Shown here: positions 15,723-25,226 of the stretch, piece by piece | Layout of the letters: every line of letters starts with the position of its first letter | How positions within the stretch are numbered: position 1 is the first letter of the stretch | Origin: Hymenobacter fodinae | GTDB lineage: Bacteria > Bacteroidota > Bacteroidia > Cytophagales > Hymenobacteraceae | Assembly (NCBI RefSeq): GCF_004745825.1 | Contig: NZ_SRLA01000002.1 | Location: 1,240,001 to 1,304,000, forward strand | Direction: 5' to 3' | DNA length: 64,000 nucleotides | Notes under the pieces: model-generated | The model's input: only the letters and a program-made list of their open reading frames with translations | Database searches by the model: none | What the model was told of the DNA's origin: nothing | Position numbers and translations under genes: made by a program

Positions 15723-18377
15723 CTACTGAAAAGAAATCGACTCGATATCGAGGGAAGGATGTTCCTGGCTGCTCTGGCTTGCGCCGGGCGACAGAAGTAC
15801 CTGCAGAACCTCGGCCTGGGTAATGGGCAGCGCGGCAGGACCAGCTGCCTGGAACATAAGCGGCAAAAAGCCCGGATACGCCCGTGGTAACAATACCTGA
15901 GCGCCTAGCTTAAAGGCCGAGATAGGTACCCGTATTTCCTGAATTTCCGGGCCTAGCTCTAGCGGAGCCACGTACGCTACGGCATCTTTGGTCGTTAAAA
16001 CTAGCTGCACAGAACCCGCCCCTGCACTACGGCGGCCCCGAATTACTATTTCCTTGAAGGAAGCAGCATCGACGGAACGCGCAGCAAGCCGGTCGCCGAA
16101 GTATGCACGCAGGTAAGCAATAGGCGTATTGGCCGTAGTAGGGCTTGCGGTGGCGGCCGCAGGAGCTTGCACCAACCGCAAAGCCAACTGCCCCGAGGCC
16201 GTGGTTACGTAATCAGCCCACCCGCCACCGCTGATACCCCCAGCCTCTACAAGCTGTTGGTCTTGGCTAGCCCGGAACAGGGGTAGTGGGGCGCTGGCTG
16301 TAACAATGGGTGCTTCCCAGTGCTCCTTGGGAGCGTAATCCCAGTCGCGCGGGCTACCAGCAAAGCTACCGGGAAAAGTGGTGTTGTGGCCGTTGTGCTG
16401 CACTACAACCCAGTACCGTAGCAGCCCAGGATACAGTAAGTCAGCGGGTACTACAGCCTCGGCCGTGGTGAGGGTGGCGCGCCGCATGGGCAATCGGCGG
16501 GTCTGGCCGTAGAAGTGCTGCGCAATCAAGTGCACCGAGTCGGTGGCACTGGCACCCAGTACCGTGGCACTTATGGTGACGGGGCGGCCGGCCATTATCT
16601 GCACTTGAGGCGCATGTACCACCTGTGCTGGCTGCGCAGAAGGCGCGGGAGCAACGTACTCGCCCAGCGCAATATTTCCTAGTTTCGTCTGAGCTGAATA
16701 GACGGTGGTAGTTTTGCCTGGGGCTGTTAGCAGGTATACACCCGGAGTAAGCCCAATAGCACCATTGCTAGCTACTCCCTGAAAGCTGTTGCCTTCGTTG
16801 ATGCCCCGAACAGTATAGTTGCTGCCCAAACCCGGTAGTGTAAGGCGCAGAGGCTGAGTATTCCAGTCGATGCGCGTGACCGGCTGGCGCAAGGAAGTAG
16901 TGGCAAATGGGTCGCGCACTAGGTTGGCATCGGGCATCAGCTCCAAGCGCCATACCCCCGCTGCCACCCGGTCCAGAAAGTAGGCGCCGGTTCCGCCATA
17001 CGTAGCCACGGGCGAGGAGCCGGTACCCACCACGTGGCGCAGGGCTGCTGGCTTGCGCGGCGCAGTAGTGGTGGTGCTCGTGTAGTAGAACTCCTCTGGC
17101 GAGTTTAATTCGCTGAGCCCGTTGCGGTAGCTTAGCCTAAACCCAGTAAATGCTGTATCGGCAGGGTAGGAGGGCAGCGGCTGTGACCGTTGTACCTGCC
17201 GGAACACTTTACCCGCTATCAACAGGCTAATGGCCTTGGCAGGTGTGTAGGCCAGGTTGAGGTAGTGGGTTTGATATTCCGTATTGGCGTAGGCCAGAGC
17301 CATGGGGTCGTAAGCAAACTGAGTAGCCCACTGGAAGCCTGCCGCCCGAAAGCTGCGGGCCATGGCCGGGTACATTACCGGATTCAGAATGTCGCCCGAC
17401 TCAAACTCGTAGACTAGATGTGGCTTTTTGCGAAAGCGCGCATCCTGCTGGTACGGGATGGGGTACTGATCAACAAAGGGCAGCGGATTACCGCGCAACG
17501 TGTGCCCATTTACCAAACCCGACGGATACCACTGAAACGTGAAGCCATCGACGGGGCTGCTGAGAATGGCATTCGATACGGCCGGGCTTTCGGCAATATT
17601 GTAGAAAATAGGCTTGCGGTAGCCGGTAGCCCGCATGGCCTGCACCATGCGCTGCACAAATGCGGTTACTTCTGCTTCGGGTTGGCGGTAGTGCGGCTCA
17701 TTGCATACCTCGTAGGCAATGATATCGGGGTCTTCGCGGTTAAGCTGCCCGGTGTACTGGTTGCGGTGGTTAAGAAACTGGCCTAGGTAGTTTTCCTGAG
17801 CCTTTATTGCTCGCGGAGTATTGTAGGCCTTGCCTTTGGGGTAGATAGAGGAGAAGCCCGTCATGGCGGTGTCGGGCTCCGGATACCCGTTGCCCCAGTA
17901 AGCAATAGGTGTCAGAATAATCTTGATGCGCCGTTCCTTAAGCCGCTGAATTAAATAGTCGAGCAGGCGCAGGTGTTCGTTTGCTAGCAGGTTGCCCAGC
18001 GTGTCGGTAATTTCTACGTCCCACACATGCACCCGGAAGGCATTTACCCCCAAACGCGCTAGATGATATACATCTTGGTCAATGGCTAGTTCAGGCTTGA
18101 CACCTACCTTCTTGTGGGCTCGGTAAGAATAAGCAAAGGGGGTGGTGTAGTTTACCCCAAACAGAGCTACCTCCTGGCGGCTGCCTTCCCAGCGTAGCAC
18201 GCCAGCGGGGTCTACGTACACGTTTTTGCCAGTGGGTGGTACTTCCTGCGCCCGTAAATGAGGAGCAAGTAACAGCAAAAAAGCGCTTAACAAGAAGTAA
18301 ACCCTCTTACTCGCTAGGCCACTTACACTGGATAAATAGCGAGAAAAGAGGAATGATGAGGGAGCAGAATGATGCAT
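15723..18377 (-). CDS. Secreted GH5-like glycoside hydrolase with C-terminal domains
   Basis: An 884-residue exported protein. A hydrophobic signal segment (VYFLLSAFLLLLAPHLRAQ) is followed by a (beta/alpha)8 domain at about 50-400. The acid/base Glu is in IIAYEVCNEPHY near residue 227, and the likely nucleophile Glu is in HLVYEFESGD near 324. GNGYPEPDTAMTGFSS resembles mannanase-like GH5 loops. The C-terminal half has beta-sandwich regions (about 560-700 and 720-884) that may bind carbohydrate. No T9SS sorting domain is evident. The substrate is not determined; beta-mannan or beta-glucan is plausible. The start is either the ATG at 18377 or a GTG two codons earlier; both leave an unusually long n-region. 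Confidence 0.78.
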   Translation of the reverse strand: MHHSAPSSFLFSRYLSSVSGLASKRVYFLLSAFLLLLAPHLRAQEVPPTGKNVYVDPAGVLRWEGSRQEVALFGVNYTTPFAYSYRAHKKVGVKPELAIDQDVYHLARLGVNAFRVHVWDVEITDTLGNLLANEHLRLLDYLIQRLKERRIKIILTPIAYWGNGYPEPDTAMTGFSSIYPKGKAYNTPRAIKAQENYLGQFLNHRNQYTGQLNREDPDIIAYEVCNEPHYRQPEAEVTAFVQRMVQAMRATGYRKPIFYNIAESPAVSNAILSSPVDGFTFQWYPSGLVNGHTLRGNPLPFVDQYPIPYQQDARFRKKPHLVYEFESGDILNPVMYPAMARSFRAAGFQWATQFAYDPMALAYANTEYQTHYLNLAYTPAKAISLLIAGKVFRQVQRSQPLPSYPADTAFTGFRLSYRNGLSELNSPEEFYYTSTTTTAPRKPAALRHVVGTGSSPVATYGGTGAYFLDRVAAGVWRLELMPDANLVRDPFATTSLRQPVTRIDWNTQPLRLTLPGLGSNYTVRGINEGNSFQGVASNGAIGLTPGVYLLTAPGKTTTVYSAQTKLGNIALGEYVAPAPSAQPAQVVHAPQVQIMAGRPVTISATVLGASATDSVHLIAQHFYGQTRRLPMRRATLTTAEAVVPADLLYPGLLRYWVVVQHNGHNTTFPGSFAGSPRDWDYAPKEHWEAPIVTASAPLPLFRASQDQQLVEAGGISGGGWADYVTTASGQLALRLVQAPAAATASPTTANTPIAYLRAYFGDRLAARSVDAASFKEIVIRGRRSAGAGSVQLVLTTKDAVAYVAPLELGPEIQEIRVPISAFKLGAQVLLPRAYPGFLPLMFQAAGPAALPITQAEVLQVLLSPGASQSSQEHPSLDIESISFQ

Positions 18378-18417
18378 GCACACGGAAAATTAAGCCGCGA
18401 AGTAAACAGGTGTCAGA

Positions 18418-18456
18418 ACAAAACTGGCTGCCCCAGCCGAAACCAGAGCAGCCAGT
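18418..18456 (-). terminator. Terminator of rnpB
   Basis: ACTGGCTGC (18423-18431) pairs with GCAGCCAGT (18448-18456). On the minus strand a TTTTGTT tract follows. It lies directly after the RNase P RNA 3' end and just before the glycosidase start. Confidence 0.75.
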
Positions 18457-18461
18457 AATGC

Positions 18462-18926
18462 TGGGTGATGAGTCTGTAAGCCGGGTTTTGTCCATTCCTG
18501 CGAGCAGCAATGGCCCCACCATTTATCTAGGCCAGTCCTCACGGAAAGGCTCTATCAACCTACCCGCTGACGCCGGACGAGCCGCCCGGTGCCGACCCCG
18601 AAGAGCCTGCGTGCCAGCTTATTTGGTCTTTCAACCCCTGAGGTTTACCCAGCCGGCATGGTCGCCCAGCCGCTGGTGCGCTCTTACCGCACCTTTTCAC
18701 CCTTACCAAAAGTGAGATGGTGAAATTGTGAATGAGTGAAGTATCATATGATAAATCACGCATTCGCTCAAGCACTCAGTCACCGTCTGGCGGTAATTTT
18801 CTGTGGCACTGGCTGTCCTGGATTGCTTTACGCGCACCAGTCCTTCCCGTTAGGAAGCAGGGTGCTCTGTGTTGCCCGGACTTTCCTCGTCGCCTTTCAG
18901 CGCCGCGGTGGGGCGACTCATCACTT
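18462..18926 (-). ncRNA. rnpB: RNase P RNA, bacterial type A
   Basis: Read on the minus strand, the RNA carries the universal P4 segment GAGGAAAGTCCGGGC near its 5' end, the L15-region GGTAAGAGCGCACC with preceding GGTAAGGGTGAAAAGGTG, and the 3' block GACAAAACCCGGCTTA. The two ends form P1: GTGATGAGTC near 18924-18915 pairs with GACTCATCAC (18474-18465). A -7 promoter element ends four bases upstream. At about 465 nt it is longer than the E. coli RNA (377 nt), mostly through an AU-rich, long P12-like arm around 18700-18800. All open frames inside this interval are therefore spurious. Confidence 0.95.
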
Positions 18927-18929
18927 GGG

Positions 18930-18937
18930 CAAAGGTA
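18930..18937 (-). promoter_or_regulatory. -7 element of rnpB
   Basis: The minus strand reads TACCTTTG and ends a few bases before the predicted RNA 5' end. This placement supports TAnnTTTG as the working promoter motif in this genome. The -33 box is not clear. Confidence 0.6.
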
Positions 18938-19499
18938 CACATGAGGCAGCAGAGTTCATGTGCTCACATGCAGCCGAGCATGTAAATATCCGTAGCACTG
19001 TGCTACACTCTCCACTAGCAGTACGGCAGAACAAACCCTATTCCATGCTCAGTAGCTAAGTGAAGCTGAGGCCCTCATGAAATAAGCTGTGCCTATCGCA
19101 AGCAAATTTGAGGACCGTTTTCAACTGGTTAGGACGATTACTTTATCATGATTCAATTAGGATAATTTATATTTATAATATGACTGTGTTAATCTAGTTT
19201 TAATTATAAAAACATCTAATTTATTCTATTAACAAAATTTTATTAACAATCTGCAAAACAATGAATATCTGTAATTAAAGTGTGTTTTTGATGAAATTTT
19301 TACAAATAAATGTTCAGTTGATTGCTATAATGGGTGGTATTAGGTGCCAGTTATTAGCGACAATTTATACTTTGCGTCAGTCAACCTAGCTACTGCTAAC
19401 GAGCTGGTCGTGCTAAAGAGAAGTGGTATTTTCCTTTTCACACGGGCTTGCTTGGCTGACACAAACAGCTCCTTTCTTTACACCCTTACCCTCAGTAGA
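18938..19499. other. AT-rich spacer upstream of the subtilase gene
   Basis: About 560 bp without a convincing gene. The part 19080-19340 is much more AT-rich than the window as a whole, with runs such as TTTATATTTATAAT. It probably contains the promoter of the protease gene. TTATACTTTG at about 19369 is close to, but not exactly, the -7 consensus. Confidence 0.5.
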
Positions 19500-20726
19500 A
19501 TGCAGAAGAAACAACGCAATGCCCGCCTCGCTTGGCTCTTTAGTGCCTCTGCAATTGCTGCTAGCGCAACCTTCACCGCTTGTTCAGAAGATGCGGTTCA
19601 GCCTTCGTCCGCCGGCGTGGCGCAAAGCAGCAGCGACGCCAAAAGCGATGCTGACATTATTCCTGGTCAGTACATTGTGGTGCTGAAAGATGGTGCCGTT
19701 GAACTGAGCGGAAGCGAGCCGTATACCGAAAAAGTAAAGAAAGTAAAGGAAGTAGGACAGGGCATTCTGAAAGCCCGTGGCGCCAGCGCCGATGCACTTG
19801 GACTGGCCTACGGCCATGCCCTCAAAGGTTTCTCGGCTCGTTTGAGCGCCCAAGAAGCGAAGGCCCTCCGCGAAGACGCTCGGGTGGCCTACGTAGAAGC
19901 AGATAGAGTTATTTCTCTCGGCAAGCCTTCTTCGGGTGGTGGCTCTACCCAGCCCGCTCAGGTTACGCCGTATGGTATTACTCGTGTGGGTACGGGCGAC
20001 GGCACCGGCAAAACCGCCTGGGTCATCGACACTGGTATCGACCTCGACCACCCCGACCTAAACGTAGACGCGGCCCGCAGCAAGTCGTTCCTGACCAGCG
20101 GCGCCAACTACGCTTCTCCTGATGATGGCAACGGCCACGGCACCCACGTGGCGGGCACCATTGCCGCCAAGAACAATACCATTGGTGTAGTTGGCGTGGC
20201 CGCTAACGCCACCGTGGTAGCCGTACGGGTGCTCGACGCGCGCGGTAGTGGCTCTAACTCCGGCGTTATTGCTGGCGTCGACTATGTAGGTTCCAATGGT
20301 AAAGCCGGTGATGTAGCTAATATGAGCCTCGGCGGCGGCGTATCTCAGGCCCTTGATGATGCTGTTTCACGCGCTTCGGCTGGTGGCGTACTGTTTGCGC
20401 TAGCTGCGGGCAATGAAACCGATAATGCCAACAACCACTCGCCAGCTCGCGTGAATGGTGCCAACATCTTCACCATCTCGGCCATGAACAGCACCGATAG
20501 CTGGGCTTCGTTCTCCAACTTCGGCAACCCGCCCGTTGATTACTGCATGCCCGGTGTAAATATCCAGTCTACTTGGCTGAACGGGGGCTACAACACCATC
20601 AGCGGTACTTCCATGGCTACACCGCACATGGCTGGCGTGCTCCTCATGAAAGGCAAGAGCTTCACTACGAGCGGCACCGTGAAAAATGACCCAGACGGCA
20701 AAGCCGATCCGATTGCTCACTTATAA
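19500..20726 (+). CDS. Subtilisin-like (S8) serine protease lipoprotein
   Basis: A 408-residue exported peptidase. The ATG at 19500 gives a lipoprotein signal, [15 protein letters not shown], with Cys28. An inhibitor I9-type propeptide ([15 protein letters not shown] to [13 protein letters not shown], about 53-138) precedes the S8 domain. The catalytic triad is Asp177 in [13 protein letters not shown], His213 in [10 protein letters not shown] and a Ser near 371 in [12 protein letters not shown]; the oxyanion Asn is in AAGNETDN. The domain is of the proteinase K-like type. It ends at the catalytic region with no T9SS tail, so membrane anchoring through the lipid is inferred. The stop codon abuts a 32-bp hairpin. 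Confidence 0.93.
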   Translation: MQKKQRNARLAWLFSASAIAASATFTACSEDAVQPSSAGVAQSSSDAKSDADIIPGQYIVVLKDGAVELSGSEPYTEKVKKVKEVGQGILKARGASADALGLAYGHALKGFSARLSAQEAKALREDARVAYVEADRVISLGKPSSGGGSTQPAQVTPYGITRVGTGDGTGKTAWVIDTGIDLDHPDLNVDAARSKSFLTSGANYASPDDGNGHGTHVAGTIAAKNNTIGVVGVAANATVVAVRVLDARGSGSNSGVIAGVDYVGSNGKAGDVANMSLGGGVSQALDDAVSRASAGGVLFALAAGNETDNANNHSPARVNGANIFTISAMNSTDSWASFSNFGNPPVDYCMPGVNIQSTWLNGGYNTISGTSMATPHMAGVLLMKGKSFTTSGTVKNDPDGKADPIAHL

Positions 20727-20727
20727 G

Positions 20728-20798
20728 CTAAGTAATAAGTAAATAGAAAAAGGCCAGCCTAATACGGGCTGGCCTTTTTCTATTTACTTATTACTTAG
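20728..20798. terminator. 32-bp perfect hairpin between convergent peptidase genes
   Basis: The left arm 20728-20759 and right arm 20767-20798 are exact reverse complements, with a 7-base loop. The GC-rich tip (GGCCAGCC) with flanking A/T runs is a classical bidirectional terminator. The right arm covers the last codons and the stop codon (20791-20793) of the M1 peptidase gene. Confidence 0.9.
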
Positions 20799-22656
20799 TC
20801 ACCCATGTATTATCCTTTGGGTAGCTGTCGGGTACGAGAGTAGCTCCAAGCCTCACTTGCTTCACTGCTTTAGTGGTAGAAACAGCTACCGTTACCGTTT
20901 TGGCGCCCGATTCCCAAACGGCCACAGTCCGGTGTAGTTTCTCGGTTGTGTTGTCGGAGTAGGTGATGGTGAGGTCTACGGGTACGGGTTTAGTTCCTTT
21001 AGATTCTACGACCACATCATATCCAGCACCAGTTTTTGTGACCTGCTGGATGGCAAGGTCGGGGTAGCCGCTGTCGAAGAACCACCGCTGCCAGAACCAA
21101 TTGAGGTTGCGGCCGGCTCCGGCGTTCATCGAGTTGAAAAAGTCGTACGGCATGGGGTGCTTGCCGTTCCAATTGCGGATGTAGGTGTGTAAGGCTTTCG
21201 TAAACAGCTCATCACCCAGCATATCCTTCACATACAGATACCCTAGGCCAGGTTTGGGGTAGGAATTCAGGTAAAACGCCGTGCCGGTTTGCTGGGTGCT
21301 AAGTGTCACAATTGGCACGTCGTCCTCCGTAGCAGCTCCCCGGGCATAAGGGGCAATGCCGTAGTCGTCATCCAACTTGGGGTCGATGATGCCCGAAATA
21401 ATCCACTCGCCGATGGTAGCCCAGCCTTCATCCATCCACCCGTACTTCGTCTCGTTGATGCCCATGTAGAATGGGAACATCGTGTGGAATATCTCGTGGT
21501 CGGTGAGGGTAATGGCGTCTTGACGGCTTTCCGTGGGGTTGTCGTTCACCATCATGGGGTACTCCATCTGGTCTAAGCCATCAAAGATGGTTTCGTGGGA
21601 GTAGGGGAAGGGCCACTTCGGGAAGGTGTACGACATGGCCTCCACGGTTTTGCGCGCGAACTGAATCACCTCCTCGTAATCCTTGTGCTTGGTATTATAC
21701 ACGGCATCCACGCGGGTACGGCGTTTGGTGGCCGGGTCAACTACCAGGCTGCTCGACTGCCACACGTAGTGGTCGGTGGTGGCGAAGACGAAGTCGGTAA
21801 CATTCTTCGCCTCAAAGTGCCAGGTATTTTGCGCGTTGGCCGCCGTAATGCCTCCGGCCTTCAGATCTGCTTCGGTGATGATGCTGGTAATGGCATCTTT
21901 CTTCTCCGCATCCTGTAGGCGCTTCACATACTTTTTCGTGAGCACCTTGTCGGCATTGGTCAGGTCACCGGTAGCCCATACTACAAAGTCCTTGGGCACG
22001 GTGATGTCGGCAGAAAAGTTGGCGAAGTCGTTGTAGAACTCCTGCGAGCCGAGGTAAGGGTTGCGGTTCCACCCATCGATATCATCATACACTGCAATGC
22101 GTGGGAAGAAGTAGGCGACAAAGTCAGCGTTGGGCTCTACCTCACCGGTACGCGTATGCGAGCCTTTGTTCAGAATATAGGAATAGGTGACGGACACCTG
22201 CGCCGTTTGTTTGGGCCCGATAGCGCGTTGCACGGGTACCGGCAGGTTGGTGGCGTCGCCGCGCAGCTTGGCAACATCAATGGTCTGCCCATTGATGGTC
22301 ATTTTTTCGATCTGCATTCCGTCGCTCACATCTTCTGGCCTGATGGAGGAAGCTCGCGCAGCACCCTTTTGGTAGAGATTGGGGTAGAGCTTGAACCAGA
22401 TCTGCCGCAGGGAGTCGGGGCTTTGGTTGTGGTAGGCGATGGTAGCGGTTCCTGCCACCCGCCGCGTGCTGGGGTCGAAGGAGACGTTGAGCGTATAATC
22501 GGCGGAGTTCTGCCAATAGTTGGGGCCCGGTAGGCCACTCTCGGCGCGGGTACCCTTGGTATAAGTAGCCTGGAGGTTGCGTGGCACCGGCAACGACGGC
22601 TGGGCTACAGCGGGCAGTGAAAGAAGGGAGGCGGCAAGCAGCGCGGGTAGTTTCAT
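20791..22656 (-). CDS. M1 family metallopeptidase, exported
   Basis: A 621-residue zinc peptidase with signal peptide MKLPALLAASLLSLPAVAQ. The ATG at 22656 is preferred to a TTG 24 bp upstream. The N-terminal beta domain includes YTLNVSFDPSTRRVAGTATI. The catalytic domain holds HEIFH near residue 387 and, 18 residues later, the zinc ligand Glu in MDEGWA, the HExxH-x18-E pattern of M1 gluzincins. The usual GxMEN substrate motif appears as GLDQMEYPMMVND. The C-terminal region, WFWQRWFFDSGYPDLAI, is typical of Bacteroidota M1 members. It should act in the periplasm on peptides, alongside the neighbouring S8 protease. Confidence 0.92.
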   Translation of the reverse strand: MKLPALLAASLLSLPAVAQPSLPVPRNLQATYTKGTRAESGLPGPNYWQNSADYTLNVSFDPSTRRVAGTATIAYHNQSPDSLRQIWFKLYPNLYQKGAARASSIRPEDVSDGMQIEKMTINGQTIDVAKLRGDATNLPVPVQRAIGPKQTAQVSVTYSYILNKGSHTRTGEVEPNADFVAYFFPRIAVYDDIDGWNRNPYLGSQEFYNDFANFSADITVPKDFVVWATGDLTNADKVLTKKYVKRLQDAEKKDAITSIITEADLKAGGITAANAQNTWHFEAKNVTDFVFATTDHYVWQSSSLVVDPATKRRTRVDAVYNTKHKDYEEVIQFARKTVEAMSYTFPKWPFPYSHETIFDGLDQMEYPMMVNDNPTESRQDAITLTDHEIFHTMFPFYMGINETKYGWMDEGWATIGEWIISGIIDPKLDDDYGIAPYARGAATEDDVPIVTLSTQQTGTAFYLNSYPKPGLGYLYVKDMLGDELFTKALHTYIRNWNGKHPMPYDFFNSMNAGAGRNLNWFWQRWFFDSGYPDLAIQQVTKTGAGYDVVVESKGTKPVPVDLTITYSDNTTEKLHRTVAVWESGAKTVTVAVSTTKAVKQVRLGATLVPDSYPKDNTWVTK

Positions 22657-22823
22657 GCGGAGATGGATTTTCAGCCGCAAAGTAACCAGATGTGCCCAAG
22701 GGTTGCCTGTTCAGTGCATTGGCCTAGGCCAGTAAGCGCATTTAACCAACCGGCATGTAAGGCTTGTCAAGGCATAACGGTCTGATATCAAACCTTAGTC
22801 CCTGGTTTAAGCAATATACCGCG

Positions 22824-23738
22824 TTAGGCGCTTATGAGGCCTTCAGTCTTTAGCTCCTGCTCGCCGTGCCAACGGTAGGCAACCAGTTCGCCGCCTTTGG
22901 CTACGCTATAGTCTAGGCAGACCGCGTGTAGACCGAGCAGTTGGGGGGTGCCGCGCAGCCAGTAGTGACCGAAGAAAACAGGCACCGACTCTTGGTAATG
23001 CCATACATCAGCCAGAGCATCTATCTCCACGGGCAGGGCGTTCAGAGATTCAATGGGTTCGAGGTAATAGTCTCGGTAAGTGCAGGCGCGCGGATCGGTC
23101 CACCAGCGGGTCCGCATTTTGGTGCGTGGGTTGCCATCCTTATCGTGGAATTGTACCCCAACTGGTAGGGTTACTTCCTTGCCTTTTAGGGTTTCTTCCA
23201 CGGCCTCGTATTCAGGAGTGCCTCGCTCAGCACTACGTAGCAGAAACTCCGGAGTCAGACGGCCATCGGGCAGGGCCTGGCGCAGAAACGCAATGTGGCG
23301 CGGGTCCCAGCAGGCGTGCACAACCCGCAGACCGGGTAGCTCTAGAAATAGGGGTAACGTTTTAAACCAGGCAATGTACTCCTGCCACTCCTGCCAGCCT
23401 TCCCGACTTGAAAACTCCTCTAGGGTGCGCAGATGCTGGAAAATGTTGCGCGGAATATGGGGGCGTAAATGGCCGCCGCGCGGGTGCAGCTCGTGAAAGC
23501 AGATGGCGTTATACTCATGATTGCCCATCACGGCCAGAGCCGCGCCGCCCTCCACCATGGCTCGTACCAGTTGCAGCGTCTCCCGAATGTGCGGGCCGCG
23601 GTCTATGAAGTCGCCCAGATAAATGACCTGCCGATTGGGATGGCGGAAACAGCCATCTTGCTCCGTGTAGCTTAATTTCTGGAGCAACTGCCGAAGCTCC
23701 TGCACGTGGCCATGAATGTCACCAATGAGGTCGTACAT
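22824..23738 (-). CDS. Calcineurin-like metallophosphoesterase
   Basis: A 304-residue cytoplasmic phosphoesterase of the PPP-like group. It starts MYDLIGDIHGHVQEL (ATG 23738) with the first metal motif GDIHGH, then LGDFIDRGP, MGNHEYN, a histidine in VVHACWD, and VFFGHYWLRG near the end. This is the full set of binuclear-metal motifs. Relatives are Ser/Thr protein phosphatases (PrpA type) or symmetrical Ap4A hydrolases; I cannot choose between them. An in-frame TTG-region extension to 23768 is not needed. Monocistronic; the terminator at 23756-23795 belongs to the gene upstream of it. Confidence 0.88.
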   Translation of the reverse strand: MYDLIGDIHGHVQELRQLLQKLSYTEQDGCFRHPNRQVIYLGDFIDRGPHIRETLQLVRAMVEGGAALAVMGNHEYNAICFHELHPRGGHLRPHIPRNIFQHLRTLEEFSSREGWQEWQEYIAWFKTLPLFLELPGLRVVHACWDPRHIAFLRQALPDGRLTPEFLLRSAERGTPEYEAVEETLKGKEVTLPVGVQFHDKDGNPRTKMRTRWWTDPRACTYRDYYLEPIESLNALPVEIDALADVWHYQESVPVFFGHYWLRGTPQLLGLHAVCLDYSVAKGGELVAYRWHGEQELKTEGLISA

Positions 23739-23755
23739 AGGGCGTAATGATACAG

Positions 23756-23795
23756 AAAAAGGCCGCACGACTTGCGCGAAACAAGTTGTGCGGCC
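23756..23795 (-). terminator. Terminator of the Smr-domain gene
   Basis: GGCCGCACGACTTG (23761-23774) pairs with CAAGTTGTGCGGCC (23782-23795), with one G-U pair and a 7-base loop. Five T follow on the minus strand. Confidence 0.85.
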
Positions 23796-23818
23796 CTTGT
23801 CAGGATACTCAAACTAAA

Positions 23819-24928
23819 TTACTTCAGGCGCACCAGCGTAGCGCCGTAGCCGAACTTCTCCTTCTTTGAGTCCTCAAAGAACTTGATGTCGCGGTTGCGG
23901 CTGAGTAGCTTGTGGAGCTCCTTGCGCAAAGTGCCATTGCCAGAACCGTGGATAAACACGATTTCGTGCATATTGGTGGCCAAAGCCCGGCTCAGGGCAT
24001 CCTCAAAAGCGTCGAGCTGAAGCTTCAAAATGGCCGTGTTGCTCAGGCCCTCCGTGCCACCTTCGGGGCGCAGGGCTTCCAAATGTAAATCTACTTCGTG
24101 GGGTGGGGCCACAATGGCTTTAGCGGGCTCGGGAGCGGGGGCTACGGCCGCTGGTTTGGCGGGCGCGTTGCCAGTGAGTTGAGCTTTCAGCGTTTCTGCT
24201 AGTTTCTCGGGCGCAATGGCTACCGGCGCAGCGGGCTTTTCATCGAGCTGAAATAGGTATGCCTCTCGTTGCAGCACCGGCACGTTGGGCTGGCGGCTGG
24301 TGTAGAAGCTGGCGGCCTTAAACTGCAGGCGCTTAGTCAGGAGCTCAAAGGCCGAAGTTCCATTAGTCTGGAAGGGTAACAACTGCACTACGGGCGCGGA
24401 CCAGCTGTCAAAATCTTTCAGGTGCCAGTGGCCTAGCGGCTTGCTCACCGACTTGGCCGCGAGCTTGTCGGAGGTAAGGCCCCGGTACTGGCCGTTGCGC
24501 TCTTCCCCGAAGGTGTAGAGTACATCGCGGTCGGTGTGGTTGATGAGCTGAAGCGCCAGTAGCTCCGGCGACTGGTGGGTGAGGGCTAAATACACGCCTT
24601 TCTGCACAGTGGAAGGTGCATTTTTAGCACTGGGCAGCCCCGCCGGCCCTTCCGACTTCTTAGGAGCCGCTGGGGCAGGAGTCGCACCCGCGGCCTGGGC
24701 TGCCCGCGCCGCGCCGCTGGAGGCCGCTTTCTTCTCAGCCGCCACCGATGCTGCGCTTTGCCCAAAGGCTTTGGTTTCCTCGGCGGCCACCACAACCACT
24801 TCCCTGCGCAAAACCGGAATGGTGAAGTCATTGTCGATGGCTACTTCTACCAGGTCGTTGTCGAGCAGGCGGGTGATGATGCCTTCCTCGCGGCCCGTGA
24901 GCAGCCTTACTCTATCTCCTACGTTCAT
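23819..24928 (-). CDS. DUF2027/Smr-domain protein
   Basis: A 369-residue protein with the architecture usual in Bacteroidota. The N-terminal MNVGDRVRLLTGREEGIIT is a KOW/Tudor-like segment of DUF2027. An Ala/Pro-rich linker runs about 55-105, the DUF2027 beta domain about 108-230, a second low-complexity Pro/Ala linker about 250-270, and the C-terminal Smr domain about 280-369. Smr motifs are EVDLHLEAL and IVFIHGSGNGTLRKEL, with the loop HGSGNGTL and ending ATLVRLK. Smr domains cut or bind branched nucleic acids or colliding ribosomes. No MutS ATPase part is present. Confidence 0.9.
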   Translation of the reverse strand: MNVGDRVRLLTGREEGIITRLLDNDLVEVAIDNDFTIPVLRREVVVVAAEETKAFGQSAASVAAEKKAASSGAARAAQAAGATPAPAAPKKSEGPAGLPSAKNAPSTVQKGVYLALTHQSPELLALQLINHTDRDVLYTFGEERNGQYRGLTSDKLAAKSVSKPLGHWHLKDFDSWSAPVVQLLPFQTNGTSAFELLTKRLQFKAASFYTSRQPNVPVLQREAYLFQLDEKPAAPVAIAPEKLAETLKAQLTGNAPAKPAAVAPAPEPAKAIVAPPHEVDLHLEALRPEGGTEGLSNTAILKLQLDAFEDALSRALATNMHEIVFIHGSGNGTLRKELHKLLSRNRDIKFFEDSKKEKFGYGATLVRLK

Positions 24929-25226
24929 GTATCGTTGCTTTTTTCGCTGTGTAAACGGCTTTCATAACTAAGTGAAAGCCTCTCCACGGTATAACGTGGA
25001 AAGGGTAAAGTTCGCCAATGAAACGGTGAAATCCTGCGCTAGGCCACTCGTCCGTACTGCAACCATTAAGTATGGTAAGCTTGGGCCTGAAAGAATGGTT
25101 GACTCTCAACCGAATACCGTGAGCAGGTGCCCCAGCAATAAATGCTTAGGAGAGGGGGACCACTAACAGCAAGCGTCTTGGTTCACGTGCTGGCTTAGCT
25201 AAGCCGGGCGGCCTGCCAGTAACCCA
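24929..25226. other. Spacer, no gene seen
   Basis: About 300 bp. A small hairpin CCACG-GTATAA-CGTGG lies near 24984-24999, and a GCGCTAGGCCACTCG copy of the iterated motif near 25036. I see no credible ORF or RNA. Confidence 0.5.

Noticed and set aside
18236..19059. Several open frames on both strands
   Set aside because: They overlap the RNase P RNA and its flanks and have no protein-like features.
19080..19340. AT-rich stretch as a horizontally acquired island
   Set aside because: The neighbouring genes have ordinary base use, and a strongly AT-rich promoter region explains the drop.
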